The notes beneath the pieces were generated by a model, which saw nothing but the letters and a program-made list of their open reading frames with translations, was not told the DNA's origin and did not search any database. The translations under genes and the position numbers were made by a program. From Bicyclus anynana (taxonomy: Eukaryota; Arthropoda; Insecta; Lepidoptera; Nymphalidae): a stretch of DNA of 64,000 bases. How positions within the stretch are numbered: the first letter of the stretch is position 1; each line of letters opens with the position of its first letter. This document shows, in pieces, positions 31,271 through 42,680 of the stretch. The stretch is taken from positions 4,855,107-4,919,106 of the forward strand of contig NC_069087.1 of NCBI RefSeq assembly GCF_947172395.1, written 5' to 3'.

Positions 31271-31690
31271 GGCTTGTGGGAGGCTACGACCGTGGCTAGT
31301 TATCACCCTACCGGCAAAGACGTACCGCCAAGCAATTTAGCGTTCCGGTACGATGTCGTGTAGAAACCAATAGGGGTGTGGATGTTCATCTTCCTCCTAT
31401 AAAGTTCGCCCGCTTCCTCTTAGATCGCGTTTTTCACTAATTTATATGAAACCGTTTACTGTTTACTGTTTTATTATTTCGGCTGGTGGGAGGCTACGAC
31501 CGTGGCTAATTATCACCCTACCGGCAAAGACGTACCGCCAAGCAATTTAGTGTTCCGGTACGATGTCGTGTAGAAACCAATAGGGGTGTGGATGTTCATC
31601 TTCCTCCTATAAAGTTCGCCCGCTTCCATCTTAGATCGCGTCTTTTACTAATTTATATGAAATCGTTTACTGTTTTGTTATTGAGATTGA
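31271..31690 (+). repeat. Tandem duplication of a SINE B 3' piece, 210-bp unit
   Basis: Unit 1 is 31271-31480 and unit 2 starts at 31481. Both begin GGCTKGTGGGAGGCTACGAC and share private changes from the SINE B consensus (CCAATAGGGGTGTGGATGTT and TATAAAGTTCGCCCGC). Both also continue into non-SINE flank CTAATTTATATGAAA and CGTTTACTGTTT. Shared flank and shared changes show a duplication, not two insertions. Confidence 0.9.
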
Positions 31691-32372
31691 GCTACAATCA
31701 TATTTATTGAAACCAAATATTGAATAATAATAATAAACCTTGCGTTGCAACACAACAAAAAAGACGGTTGTAATCGGAGGCGAATGTCTTACGCGGTTAC
31801 CGAAAATACCATATTATGTTTCCTAAACATATCCAGTTATAAATTTGATTTGTGCAATAGTTGTTAAGAAAGGTTACCCGAAATGGTTTTAAAATGTACT
31901 ACACTCGCAATGTATTTAGTGTAATTACAATCGTATGCTCTAGTTATCATCTTTTTTTTTATTGAAACCTCAACTACCGCGGTCGTTTAATGTACTAGGC
32001 CTACAAATCAATGGTAATTTCATAACAATAATCAGTTTTAGCTGTAAATTAATATAAATTTTGTCTATATAAATGTAAATATAGATTTTTTGGCAACCTA
32101 TGCGCAATACGTATTTTTAATGTACAAAAATTTATATAATTAAAACACTTTTCAATCATTATTATTCAGATACTTATTTACACATCACTACTTAGCGCCA
32201 ATGCAGGGGCAGGGCAAAGTAAACGTATATATGGCTTGTGTTATGGGTACTAAGATAGCGGATTTTATCAGCAAGCAAAGCGGATTTTATCGGAAAGCAG
32301 GGTCAGGGTCAGGGTGAAGATGGGTGAAGATCGTTTCTAATTCGTATACACAGAATAATAGAACCGAACCTG
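31691..32372. other. No gene
   Basis: AT-rich. A short GCAAGCAAAGCGGATTTTAT near-duplicate lies at 32260-32300. Nothing else. Confidence 0.4.
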
Positions 32373-32577
32373 GGCCCTTAGTCATGTGGAACGTCGATTC
32401 TCTTTCTACAAACGCTAACGCTTGAAACACTAACTAAATGTATGGGAATGACAGATTCGATCGACAACTTGATCACGTGAAGTGTCGATAGTTAATGTCG
32501 TTCCCACACATATTTTTTTATTTTCGAAACGTTAGCGTTTGTAGAAAGATAATCGAAGTGCCACATGGCTACAGACA
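32373..32577. mobile_element. Foldback MITE, copy 1 of 4
   Basis: The arms are long inverted repeats: left GTCATGTGGAACGTCGATTC then CTTTCTACAAACGCTAACGC; right GCGTTAGCGT... read in reverse, ending GTGCCACATGGCTACAG. The centre carries GATCGACAACTTGATCACGT. Other copies: 35494-35620 (partial), 48525-48740 and 61498-61701. It is non-coding; the superfamily is not clear. Confidence 0.82.
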
Positions 32578-33297
32578 ACGTTCCCGTCAATAGCATACAC
32601 AAATATCCCATAGAAGTAGTTAAACGGCGGTCTTATTATATTTGTTAATAAGTAGCTATTACTACTACTAACTATTTACTACTACTAATTTATAGCATTT
32701 ATATTCTAGACGAGAAGATTGAGAGTCTTCTATTTTCCTTTCTCTTTTATTAGCACCGCTTTGTTGTATTAACGAACATCTGAAGGGCGAAAGGGCTATA
32801 CTGCTGCGTACTCGGAAATTAACACCTATTTGCGAAATAGTACTCGGGAGCGAGTATACTTTCGTTTTCTTTGATAAGTTCAAGTGCTGACGTTTAGTGT
32901 CGAATCCCTTTCGCCTGTACCTATTCAACTTTACCTATCTATAAGTTAACACATATTTTAAGTATTTACTATTATGATGATCTGTATGTCTCAATTTTTT
33001 TATTTAGAAAACTCCCTATTTTCCCTATAGACACAAAATTTCAACATGAACTTAGTATGAAACAACACAAAATTTCATGGACATTTACGATTTGTGAATC
33101 CCAATTTTATGTCCATGCCAACGAAGAACCCTGTATCCTATCGAGTGTCCCGTGAACCCTTGGGGGTCAGGATCACTTTGGGAATCAATGGTCTAGACCT
33201 CAAGAGTGTTTGATTCGTAGACAGAGAACAACGTCCTCAGATTTATTACTGAGAATGCTGTTAGTGAAGTTTGTTTAACTTTCATGATAAATATTAC
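32578..33297. other. No convincing gene
   Basis: An 86-codon minus-strand frame at 32668-32928 is basic and serine-rich with no recognised domain. I do not call it. The rest is AT-rich. Confidence 0.4.
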
Positions 33298-33440
33298 CAC
33301 AATAGCTCCACGGTAAAAGGACTGGATTCACACCAGACGTAATGGGTTCGATCCCCGTCCACTGGACTATTACTTAGTCTTACTCACTCCTAACAAAGTG
33401 TTAGCACAGGTGTTAGCGACTATTATTTTAAGAATGTTTG
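33298..33440 (+). mobile_element. tRNA-like SINE fragment, different head
   Basis: CAATAGCTCCACGGTAAAAG then GGGTTCGATCCCCGTCCACT has an A-box-like and a clear B-box motif (GGTTCGATCCC at 33345-33355). The text after it (TTAGCACAGGTGTTAGCG) does not match families A or B. It may belong with family C, whose 3' text appears in reverse sense just after it (33430-33480). Confidence 0.45.
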
Positions 33441-33607
33441 CCATATCTTTTAATTATTTGAAAAAAAAATGGAGGGGAACAGATTATTGTCATGGGGATA
33501 GATAGGATTAATTGCGATTATATTGGGATAGGTTTGTTATTTAAAATCCAGGCCATATTAAAATTTGTTTTAATTTCAATGCAGGTCTACGACCCAAGCT
33601 TACTAAA

Positions 33608-33795
33608 TCTATATTGAAATTATAAAGAGGTAAAGTTTATGGAATTGTTGAGGGCAATCTCTGGATCAACTGAACCGGTTTTGAAAAAAATCTTTTACCA
33701 CTAGAAAGTCACGTTATTTGTGAATGTCATATTTTATCTCCGTATTCTCACGGAAACGGAAACTACGCGGGTTAAACCGCGGGGCGACGGCTAAT
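33608..33795 (+). mobile_element. Lep1-type Helitron, diverged
   Basis: It starts TCTATATTGAAATTATAAAG and ends GGGGCGACGGCTAAT. GAAAGTCACGTTATTTGTGA and AACTACGCGGGTTAAACCGC are intact. Confidence 0.75.
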
Positions 33796-34267
33796 AGCTA
33801 TATAATGTAGTTAAGTAATATTATTGCGATTGGGATAGTTCTCTGACCAAACCCTAAAATGGTAATGAAAGTTGAGCAAAAACATGCCGTCGACTACGCC
33901 CTTTTCAGGGTTGTCATTATAATGATCTTGTTTCTTAAGTGCAGCGAGTGCATTATTAATATTTTTTTTATAATAAAATTAAGAAATTTATAGCAACAGA
34001 GTGAAAGAGAAACTCACATGCAAAAATTTAATTTGACGTCTACCGTATTTACCTGGTTTTAATAATGTATTCGTATAGAACCTGAATTCTTGAAGTCTAT
34101 CATCAGATCTGACTGAACGCATTTGACATTTATTAACTCAATTGATACAAGCTGGGTATCCAACCCAGGGGCTACGAGCGACAAAGCGTCAATTATTTTT
34201 ATACTTACATCAAAATTTTATTCGCGACATAATTTATTTATGTTCAACTTTTGCCAAAATTGTACCT

Positions 34268-34510
34268 TGGTCCGGGGCATGCACCTCCTACTTTTCAGCT
34301 ATGTGGATTTTAAGAAATTAAATATCACGTGTCTCAAACGGTGAAGGAAAAACATCGTGAGCATATCTGCATACCTGAGAATTTTCTTAATGCTCTACAC
34401 GTATGAAGTCTGATAATCCGCATTGGGCTCAGCGTAGTCAAATTTTAACCTAAACTCTCTCATACTGAGAAGAGACTCGTGCTTAACAGTGAGCCGAATA
34501 TGGGTTGTTG
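34268..34510 (+). mobile_element. SINE family A, 5'-truncated
   Basis: It begins at GGTCCGGGGCATGCACCTCC, after the B box, and ends ATATGGGTTGTTG. The frames at 34123-34344 and 34489-34728 overlap it and are not supported as genes. Confidence 0.8.
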
Positions 34511-35493
34511 ATTTATTACTTACCTACTTTATCACTTGTAAATTACCTACTTGTTTTGTTAAATTTAATATATTAATTTTTATTACTATTATAGTCAACC
34601 CTACGAAAGAAGGAATCGTAACTCAAATAGATCTTGAATCGACACGTTGCGTCTCGCAAAGTTATTGGGAAAAGTTATTTTATAATCCTGTTACAGTTAA
34701 CGAACGAGCAAACCTACACTTTCCTTAAACAAGTATAACGCATTACTTATGAGCTTTCTTTGTTTGTTTCAGGTACATTGAACTGCCGCTTCGTGATTTC
34801 TTTATCTTTGTTTACAATCTTTGTATCTACGTGTGAGTGTTTTAAGTCGTACGTACGTATAATAGATCGGAAAATCTTTTTTTACGCTCGGAAAAACGTT
34901 TAAGCATTTCTCCACAAACAAATCGACCTAAGCTTAATAAGGTCGATCAAAGACAGAAACACAAGAAAGACCCACTAAACACCAAATATTTTCCTACGCG
35001 AATCAAAGCAAAGGGCTTCTCTACTTACGTTTCTAAAAATGTTTTCCCATGTTATGTAATATATGACATACCTACTATTTTATGATCCTTTGATTACTAG
35101 AAATAATTCAATTTTATTTATAACTCATCATTTTTATTCTCAGACCAATTAAGTACCTTCTGCCTCGCTACAGATTACCCCTCTGTGAAAACTATTTGAT
35201 CATTATCAAACGTTTGTACAGACTTCGTCTATAGAATCGATGTTTCATTGTGTTAATATTACAACGACTTAAAATTTATAGTTCTGTGTAGTGTAAAGAC
35301 ACAGGATATACGAGTATTTATGGTTAAATGTTTTCGATGTGTGAGTTTACCTCGTCCCCCTCAAAAAACGACAGACAATTTTGTTGGTAATTTTAAATTT
35401 GAGTGCAATGCTAATAGAAGAAAAGTTAATATAATCCAATAGAAGGTAATTGATCTGAGTTTATATTCAAACTTTTTAATGTTTCTATAAAAA
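34511..35493. other. No gene
   Basis: AT-rich; no recognised exon or repeat. Confidence 0.45.
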
Positions 35494-35620
35494 GCCCCTG
35501 TAGCCAATTGGCACGTCGATTCTCTTTCTACGATCTCAAACGCTTTGACAACTAGAAAAATGTATGGGAATGACATTTGCTATCGACAGCAGGTCACTTG
35601 ATCAAGATCTGTCATTCCTT
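35494..35620. mobile_element. Foldback MITE, copy 2 of 4 (left half)
   Basis: GCCCCTGTAGCCAATTGGCA then CGTCGATTCTCTTTCTAC and the centre GACATTTGCTATCGACAG match the other copies. The right arm is lost after GATCTGTCATTCC. Confidence 0.7.
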
Positions 35621-36028
35621 CTGGCTGGTTTCTCAAATCACAAGTTAATTTAACCATAAAGAATGTGATAATTATTGAAATCGTTCAGGTTTCAAAATCA
35701 TCAACATGCAATCTTTTAATCAAAATAAATGAAGTAATTTAATGTCAATGATTTTATTGGTGTCAACACATGTCTATCAATGTCCCAACATGAGACGGTG
35801 TCCAATCACATTAAAGATTTCCGTTGACGTTTAAAGATTCGTACTTTTAACTTTTACTCGGTAGGTCACTTGCTTGACATCATTATGAGACGGGAGCTGT
35901 TACAAACTCTACTACTTGTGAGTAATATATGATGCATGTTACCTAACATTGCACATAAAGTGCATACCTATTTTTATTAGTGAAACAATTGGTTTTTTTT
36001 TAATTTATGTTAAGTACAAGTACCTACC

Positions 36029-36640
36029 TATACTAAAGCCATACTCCACGTGTCCTGTTTACCAACAAACAAATTAGAAATAGAGGTGGAAAGCGCATGT
36101 CATTTCATAGTCTCTATCATCATTATCAATCCATATTCGGCTCACTGCTGAGCTCGACTCTCCTCTCAAAATGAGAGTAGGGTTAGGCCAATAGTCCACC
36201 ACGCTGGCCCAATGCGGATTGGCAGACTTTACACACGTAGAGAATTGAGAAAATTCTCTGGTATGCCTCACGATCTTTTTCCTTCACCGTTTGAGACACG
36301 TGATATTTAATTTCTTAAAATGCACACCACGTTGGAGGTGCATGCCCCGGACCGGATTCGAACCCACACTCTCTGGAATTGGTGGCAGAGGTCATACGCA
36401 CTGGACTATCACAGGTCATTTCATATCTAATTTTTTTAAATTATGTAGTGTTATTCTTATAAATGTTGTTCAGTACTTAAATCTAATTGTTCTAAGCTTG
36501 GTAATAAAATTATTTTCATTAATTTAAGAACAAGTTAGTTAATAATTACTGTTACCTAGGTGTGAAATGACTACCGATTTCTACCCTCTTTTTAATTTGT
36601 TTGTTGGTAAACAGTGCACATCGTGTATGGCTTTAGTATA
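36029..36640. mobile_element. MITE (AACTGTTTACC type) split by a SINE
   Basis: The left arm TATACTAAAGCCATACTCCA then CCTGTTTACCAACAAACAAA is inverted on the right (GTTTGTTGGTAAACAGTG, then TGTATGGCTTTAGTATA). Without the SINE and one target copy it is about 296 bp. The shorter relative is at 22460-22626. Confidence 0.85.
36110..36414 (-). mobile_element. SINE family A inserted in a MITE, 11-bp target duplication
   Basis: GTCATTTCATA is repeated exactly at 36099-36109 and 36415-36425. The SINE runs from ATCATCATTATCAATCC (tail) to GGACTATCACAG (head). A few consensus bases are missing (the AACTGAAAAG block). Confidence 0.93.
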
Positions 36641-37254
36641 AGTATAAATTGTAACTAGTACCAAAGAATAGTTAAATTCTTAATACAGGATTCCTATCCA
36701 CGAGGTAACCCTAAGAATCCTAAAAAAATACGTAAGCACCATTTAAATTTTTAAATATGAAATCCAAGATGATTCACACCAAGACAGAATAAATGTAAAT
36801 CAACCTAAGCTTACTCTTGCCCTACTCCTGCCCTGAAGCTAAAGCTTAAAGTTAAACACATAAATAACAATTTAGTATGCGGAAACCTTTGAAATATGGC
36901 AAACTATTTACCTCCCACGGGGACTGGCATCACGTAACACCAAAACCACCACGATATGGCGTAGGAGCGCATTGTTTACTTACGACTTATGTAACTAAAG
37001 ATGAATTAAATGTATGGTAAGTAATCTATTTGTACAAACTATAAACCGTATAGTTAGTAGCTTTCTATAAGTTTATAATGCGTAATATGTTATTTGATAG
37101 CCATCAAAAGCTCGTTAAAGATATTACGTTTTCATTATATCAGAATCGGATAGCTAAGTGCTATTTTATTGAACTATATAACGTACATTTTCATTACAAA
37201 CTAGGCATTTTGCTGTCAACTTCTACTAAATGGAAATTTTAATAAATAATAAAC
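36641..37254. other. No gene
   Basis: AT-rich, with the short CCTACTCCTGCCCTGAAGCT patch. Nothing recognised. Confidence 0.45.
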
Positions 37255-37875
37255 AACCGACTTCAAAATCATAATGACGAAAAATAACATCGTATGTGCT
37301 ACTTTTGGTCAGTTTGAATGCGGTACCAAGTTAAAGATGTGTTAAATAAAGACGTTTCTGAAGGAACTGTCTGAAAATCCTATATCTTTAATTTTCATCA
37401 ATAAAAAATAATCAAGCCCAAACCTAAGGTAGCTACTGTAAGCCGTTGAAGAGTTCCCTTAGCTGTCACTAGTCTCCATCGCCAGACCCTAATGATAGTT
37501 ACAACCAATCTAGACGTAAAATTCTCATCGATACAAATTAATCAAGTCCGAACACATGGTAAATGCTGTAAAACGATGAGGAGTTGCTTCGGCTCCATCA
37601 TCTGATCGACATCAGACTTTCATTGAATTGTGGTACTTTGAAATACTTAATGAAATCACAAATGGACTAATTACCCCTACAATGTTCGAAAGTTTCCCTC
37701 AATTTCTCCTGGATCCCATCATCAGATCCTGACATGATTACTATGGGACCAACTGGAAAGTATACCCTCTTAAACAAAAAAAATTTCAAACCTGTTCAGG
37801 CGTCTTCGAGTAATCGGTAAACATACATGAAAAAAAAAATTCCGACGATTTGAGAACCTCTTCTTCAATCTTTCA
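37255..37875. mobile_element. AACCGACTTC-type element, long copy
   Basis: It starts AACCGACTTCAAAATCATAA, shares AACATCGTATGTGCTAC with the copy at 44788, and ends near TTGAGAACCTCTTCTTC. The middle carries an internal repeated block (two versions of AATTCTCATCGATACAAATT-like text around 37390 and 37520). The right inverted repeat is worn. Confidence 0.6.
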
Positions 37876-38499
37876 AGTAAACAAATTCAACTTCAAGTAA
37901 AGAAAATGTACTAGCTTAAGATATATTATGATATTAGGCATATTACATATTATATACATTTTTTATTGTTCGCACAGTTACGTAAGCTATTGAATTGTAT
38001 ATTTGATTAACGTTTATGAAACACTACCTTATTCAAATTTTATTGGTAACACTTTTTATCTTTTGTTCATTTCATAGTGTTATTAAGTTGTATTGATAAA
38101 ATCCAAACAGAATCATTTATATCTCGAGAGCTGTCATCGGAAATCAAATACAGCAAATGGTAATTCATAAATAGATATTTTGACAGCGCATTTAACTTAT
38201 TATTGTTGAAAACAACACTTTCACCTCGCTCTATATCATCAGTAGTTCGGTACTATTTGCTCTACAGTCAACAAAATATGCAGATTTATGTACTAGAAGT
38301 TTAGATACCTATTTCCATGAGAGTATTTTTAGAAATAAGTCTGTTACGTTTCACGGTTTAAGCGTCATTTTGTCGCAAAATATGACGACACAAGCGGCAA
38401 ATGTACGAGGTACTAAAGACATTAGAAACGAGCACATCAAAATTTATAAAACCACCAATTTTGAAAATTCTGGAAAATGAGATTTCATCCATAATAGGT
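37876..38499. other. No gene
   Basis: AT-rich, nothing recognised. Confidence 0.45.
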
Positions 38500-38678
38500 A
38501 TCATCATTATCATTCACAATCCATATTCGGCTCACTGTTGAGCACAAGTCTCCTCTCCGAATGAGATGGATTAGGCCAACACGCTATCCCAATGCCGATT
38601 GGCAGATTTCACACACTTAGAGAATTAAGAAAATGCTCTTTCACCGTTTGAGACACGTGATATTTAATTTCTTAAAAC
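38500..38678 (-). mobile_element. SINE family A, 5'-truncated
   Basis: It runs from ATCATCATTATCATTCACAA to TGATATTTAATTTCTTAAAA. The half with the tRNA head is missing, and a few internal bases are deleted. Confidence 0.8.
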
Positions 38679-38935
38679 CATTTAATGTTCTGTAGTTATT
38701 ATGATTAAGGTATACCTATACTTAGTACTAAAGTTATACAATATCAAATAAATAATATAGAACTTAATATAGAAGTCATTAATACGAGTATAATTAATCT
38801 CATACCATAACCTGAAAGTCCATTTCATAGTTCACACGCATAGCTAGTGCAAGTAATAAATCATTCAGCTTTACGCATTGACAGATCAATGCCGAGGAAA
38901 ATTGATTGCATATAACAAAACAACGATCGACTTTG

Positions 38936-39129
38936 ATGTTTAGCGAGTGTTTAACTTTAGACAGTTTAGATACGGTTATTATGATCCGACGCGTGACAGG
39001 TTCGCCTTCGATCTTTCAATTGTACGGTACGAATGCAATTCTGTACATTTATCTTGGGATTTATCTCAAACGAGACGGCGAAGCGTTTTGTAGTTGCATA
39101 ATGGTAACCGGTATGTTGTCTGTAACTCT
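38936..39129 (+). CDS. Candidate exon, unknown gene
   Basis: The frame from about 38936 to 39129 is open, less AT-rich than its surroundings, and ends at a strong splice-donor-like GTAAGTAATC (39130 on). The in-frame text includes MIRRVTGSPSIFQLYGTNAI then LYIYLGIYLKRDGEAFCSC. I recognise no protein family and no matching acceptor or downstream exon, so this may be a first exon, a non-coding exon or chance. Confidence 0.2.
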
Positions 39130-39256
39130 GTAAGTAATCACTGCTCGTGTTTGAAGCTGCTTATTTTTTGTATCCTTTATAAAATGTAGGGATGTTGTAA
39201 TCATACCCTACGGTTGGCTAGTGGGTACCCATGAGCCGGACTGTCATTCGTTTATT

Positions 39257-39545
39257 CATCATCATCATTATCAACCCATATTCGGCTCACTGCTGAGCTC
39301 GAGTCTCCTCTCAGAATGAGAGGGGTTAGGCCAATAATAGTCCACCACGCTGGTCCAATGCGGATTGGCAGACTTCGCACACGCAGAGAATTAAGAAAAT
39401 TATCTGGTATGCAGGTTTCCTCACGATGTTGTCCTTCACCGTTTGAAACACGTGATATTTAGTTTCTTAAAATGCACACAACTGAAAAATTGGAGGTGCA
39501 TGCCCCGGACCGGATTCGAACCCACTCCCTCCGGAATCGGAGGCA
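39257..39545 (-). mobile_element. SINE family A copy
   Basis: It runs from CATCATCATCATTATCAACC to CCCTCCGGAATCGGAGGCA. The extreme head (the TATCACGGC edge) is lost. The body is close to consensus. Confidence 0.87.
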
Positions 39546-40580
39546 TTTCATTCATCGATATAATGATTTTGGATTAATTAAAAATCAAACTCGTTTAAAT
39601 GTTATCTTGTTTGTAGGTTGTCTCATATGACAATATCTTTGTGTTAATATTCCAAGTAGGTTGGATATAGTTTTTTTTTTTTCATTTAATAAATTTATAT
39701 AAATTCAAGTACTTACACATGTGTTTTCTGTGGTGTTTTTTTCATGGTGGCAACTAACTGTAGCCGAAGTATAGCACCATACTAGACTGAGTTAATTTAC
39801 TAAATATCTATGTTAAATTCTACATTTACCCGACCTGGAAAGTAACCTACATCTAGGTTGTAAATCAAAGCAAACCTAACTCCGCCAAATGTCGATGTTA
39901 TTGGTTCGTAAGACTTACAGGAAAATAATTAAGCAAATTGATTGACATACCTACCTATTTGTAATATGTTTACATGTCTTATGGTTGCACAAGGCGTCAC
40001 CTAGATTAAAGCGGTTAAAAGTTTACTTTTACATTACTTTTTTTTGTAAAATGACCAAGTTTCAAGGTTGTTTTTAAAGTAAGTTTGTTGTTATATAATG
40101 AGACATAACCGTGTAAGTAGGTGATTGTTGTTGATGAATTTTTGCATGGATGAGTTTAAGATAGTGGTCGTAATAAATTATGCTGTGTAGAATTAAACTA
40201 TGTGAGACTAATTTATCTTAGCATTCCATGTCACCGTGCAGGTGCCGAGTCCATCGTGAGGCAGAGTGATAAACTCCGAGCAGAACCCAGCGGCCTTATT
40301 ATGTATCGCAGTGTACCATTCAAACAATGAGTCACTACACCGATTTTTGTCGTATTTTCGTTTTTGTGATCATCTAATATAGTTATTTCTATGAAATTAC
40401 CTTGAATACATATTTGACATCAAGTAACTATGATGATTTGTTTTAACAATCGTCTAATATCAATATTTCAACAAAATTACGTAGGGGTGTAGGGTTAAGG
40501 ATATCATTGTGATAATTTTCTATAGGTGTTTAGGTAAGTTGACATAGGATCTATTCACTAAATAACCTAAACCTGCTGAT
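39546..40580. other. No convincing gene; one GC-richer open stretch
   Basis: Positions 40220-40329 are less AT-rich, with an open frame ending TGA (in-frame text AGAESIVRQSDKLRAEPSGL). It follows a possible acceptor TTATCTTAG. It is too short to judge. The rest is AT-rich. Confidence 0.3.
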
Positions 40581-40629
40581 TTGTGATAAACTGCATTCCA
40601 CGTGGACGAAGTCGCGAGCGTCCGCTAGT
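40581..40629 (+). mobile_element. Helitron 3' end fragment
   Basis: GCATTCCACGTGGACGAAGT then CGCGAGCGTCCGCTAGT is the end of the long Lep1 subfamily. The 5' part is not found. Confidence 0.65.
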
Positions 40630-41099
40630 CGTGTTATAAAAATAAAACATTTAAACCTGTGTGACACAGGAAATAAGCGAGGTTACACATAGTTACTTGT
40701 ATATTTTACTCAAATAAAAAAAAATACAAAGAAAGAATTTCAGTTTCATTCCAAAATATGAAGCAATGAAGTGTTAACTATGTTTACATAATCTGTGCTC
40801 TTCAACAATCATTGCATGCGATATGATGCGAACTCGATGAAAATAAAACTTAATTTAATCAGCCTCTTAATCGGCCGATGCGGTTACAAAATTTCGCAAA
40901 TTTTACATAACATAGGTAACACTTTTCCGCGTCGTATTGCAATAAACCCACATACCTCGCAGTACTCGATGAATCTTCACCAATTACATGCAAGCTGAAT
41001 AAATTGTGTTTTGCGAAATTAATAAGTGGCTCTTGTAACATTGATGCAGAAGCCTTCCAAACGCATATTGCTGCGACCAATGATAATTTTATACTATAA
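40630..41099. other. No gene; two overlapping weak frames
   Basis: Frames at 40795-40998 (plus) and 40859-41080 (minus) overlap in opposite senses, and neither has a recognised domain. Local CpG content is raised around 40870-40940. Confidence 0.4.
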
Positions 41100-41407
41100 A
41101 CTAGCGGATCCGGTCAAGCTTCGCTTTGACTTTTGTGCACTTCTTCCAAACCCTTACCTACCCTACTCCAACCCTATCCCCACCCTACCGTACTCCTACC
41201 CTACCCTATACAATTATACATATTAAAATTCAAATTATTACGAATCGTTTGTATGGAAATATAATTTTTTTTTTAGTTTTTTCTTGCCGTAAAAACCATC
41301 CTAGAACTTCAATGAACATTTTAAAAAAAGAATTGGCCAAATTGGTCCAGGCGTTGTTGAGTTATGCGCTTACCAACGCATTTTGCGATTCATTTTTATA
41401 TCATAGA
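41100..41407 (-). mobile_element. Helitron-like element with CCCTACCCTA tract
   Basis: Plus-strand edges are ACTAGCGGATCCGGTCAAGC and TATCATAGAT. A pyrimidine-rich CCCTACC run lies at 41149-41214. TTGGTCCAGGCGTTGTTGAG is inside. The copy at 58059-58380 carries the complementary AGGGGTAGGGTAGGG tract in plus orientation, consistent with a Helitron subfamily. The frames at 41026-41410 are this element. Confidence 0.65.
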
Positions 41408-41736
41408 TAGGTTGCGTGCCTACAAAATTAACTACACCACTGAGCGCACACATGCACAATTTTGTCTTTAATTCTATTACATATGTACGAGTAGGTATAT
41501 ATAGTTTTTACACTTCCTCACAACTCAACATTGTATTACTTATATTATTTTATACTATTATACCTAGTTCGAACTACTTTATTGTTTTAGTCGGATGTCA
41601 ACGATTTTTGGTTTTACCGCCCAAAAATTTCTTGTACTCGGCTGGATTACTGGAGTAGTGCGAACTAGGCCTTATCCTTATCCTTAGTGCATGCTGTGAC
41701 AACCAATATGTGGGTCTGCAATAATTGCCGTAACTT
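41408..41736. other. No gene
   Basis: AT-rich. The 80-codon frame at 41416-41658 has no recognised domain. Confidence 0.4.
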
Positions 41737-41748
41737 ATATATTTCTTT

Positions 41749-42049
41749 CAGAGCCGTGATAGCCCAGTGGATATGACCTCTGCCTCCGATTCCGGAGGGT
41801 GTGGGTTCGAATCCGGTCCGTGGCATGCACTTTTCAGTTGTGTGCATTTTAAGAAATTAAATATCACGTGTCTCAAACGGTGAAGGAAAACATCCTGAGG
41901 AAACCTGCACACCAGAGAATTTTCTTTATTCTCTGCGTGTGTGAAGTCTGCCAATCCGCATTGGGCCAGCGTGGTGGAATATTGGCCTAACCCCTATCAT
42001 TCTGAGAGGAGACTCGAGCTCAGCAGTGAGCCGAATATGGTTGATAACG
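41749..42049 (+). mobile_element. SINE family A, full length with target duplication
   Basis: Head GAGCCGTGATAGCCCAGTGG; B box GGTTCGAATCC; tail ATATGGTTGATAACG. A 12-base duplication, ATATATTTCTTT, flanks it (41737-41748 and 42050-42061). One of the youngest family A copies. Confidence 0.93.
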
Positions 42050-42106
42050 ATATATTTCTTTATATTTTATTATAAGATTTTATTGTAATCTGTTGGTGTT
42101 CTGTTT

Positions 42107-42130
42107 AAAATAAATAAATAAATAAATAAA
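42107..42130. repeat. (AAAT)n microsatellite
   Basis: Six AAAT units in a row. Confidence 0.9.
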
Positions 42131-42494
42131 TTGTAGACGATCTTTAGGTATTATTTGTTTAAATAACGTTCGTTGTTTAATAAGCGACTAAATAAAATTC
42201 AGTCCACCTCATTTTGAATGAGCTAGTGCTTATCTCTAGTATAAAATATCATTGTCTGCGATACTAAATGCCGTATACTTTCTCTTAGTTATTATGACTA
42301 ATATCTAGTATAATCTTTAACCCTAGTTAAAAGTTAACGGATGTTAGACGGCCAATCACGTGCAAAAATTTGATAGCCTGTCAATAGATAGATAGTTAAC
42401 TAAATACCTAGAATTGCTAGTCTTTCAATAGGTCTTTAGAAGATTGACGTTGGACTTTTTAGAGATACTTCATTTAGAGACACAAGTCTTCATA

Positions 42495-42680
42495 CTATAG
42501 CTTGGCAACTTTGTTCGTAACACTCCCAATGTTCCGCGCGGGCTGGGGGGCGTGTAGCGATGAATAAAAAATCCACGATTGATGCACGTCACTTCCCCGC
42601 CCCCAACGATTTCACACCCGCGCAGTTTTTCACCCTGTCGCCCGCATATCATGGGAGTGTTATCAACGAACTGACTATAG
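42495..42680. mobile_element. GC-rich inverted-repeat element
   Basis: GTTCGTAACACTCCCA (42513-42528) is mirrored by TGGGAGTGTTATCAACGAAC (42652-42671), with a 4-base insertion. CTATAG occurs at both tips in inverted sense. The interior is unusually GC-rich (GCGCGGGCTGGGGGGCGTGT and CCCCGCCCCCAACGATTTCA). Weak frames on both strands are broken and unrelated to known proteins. Probably a MITE. Confidence 0.6.
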
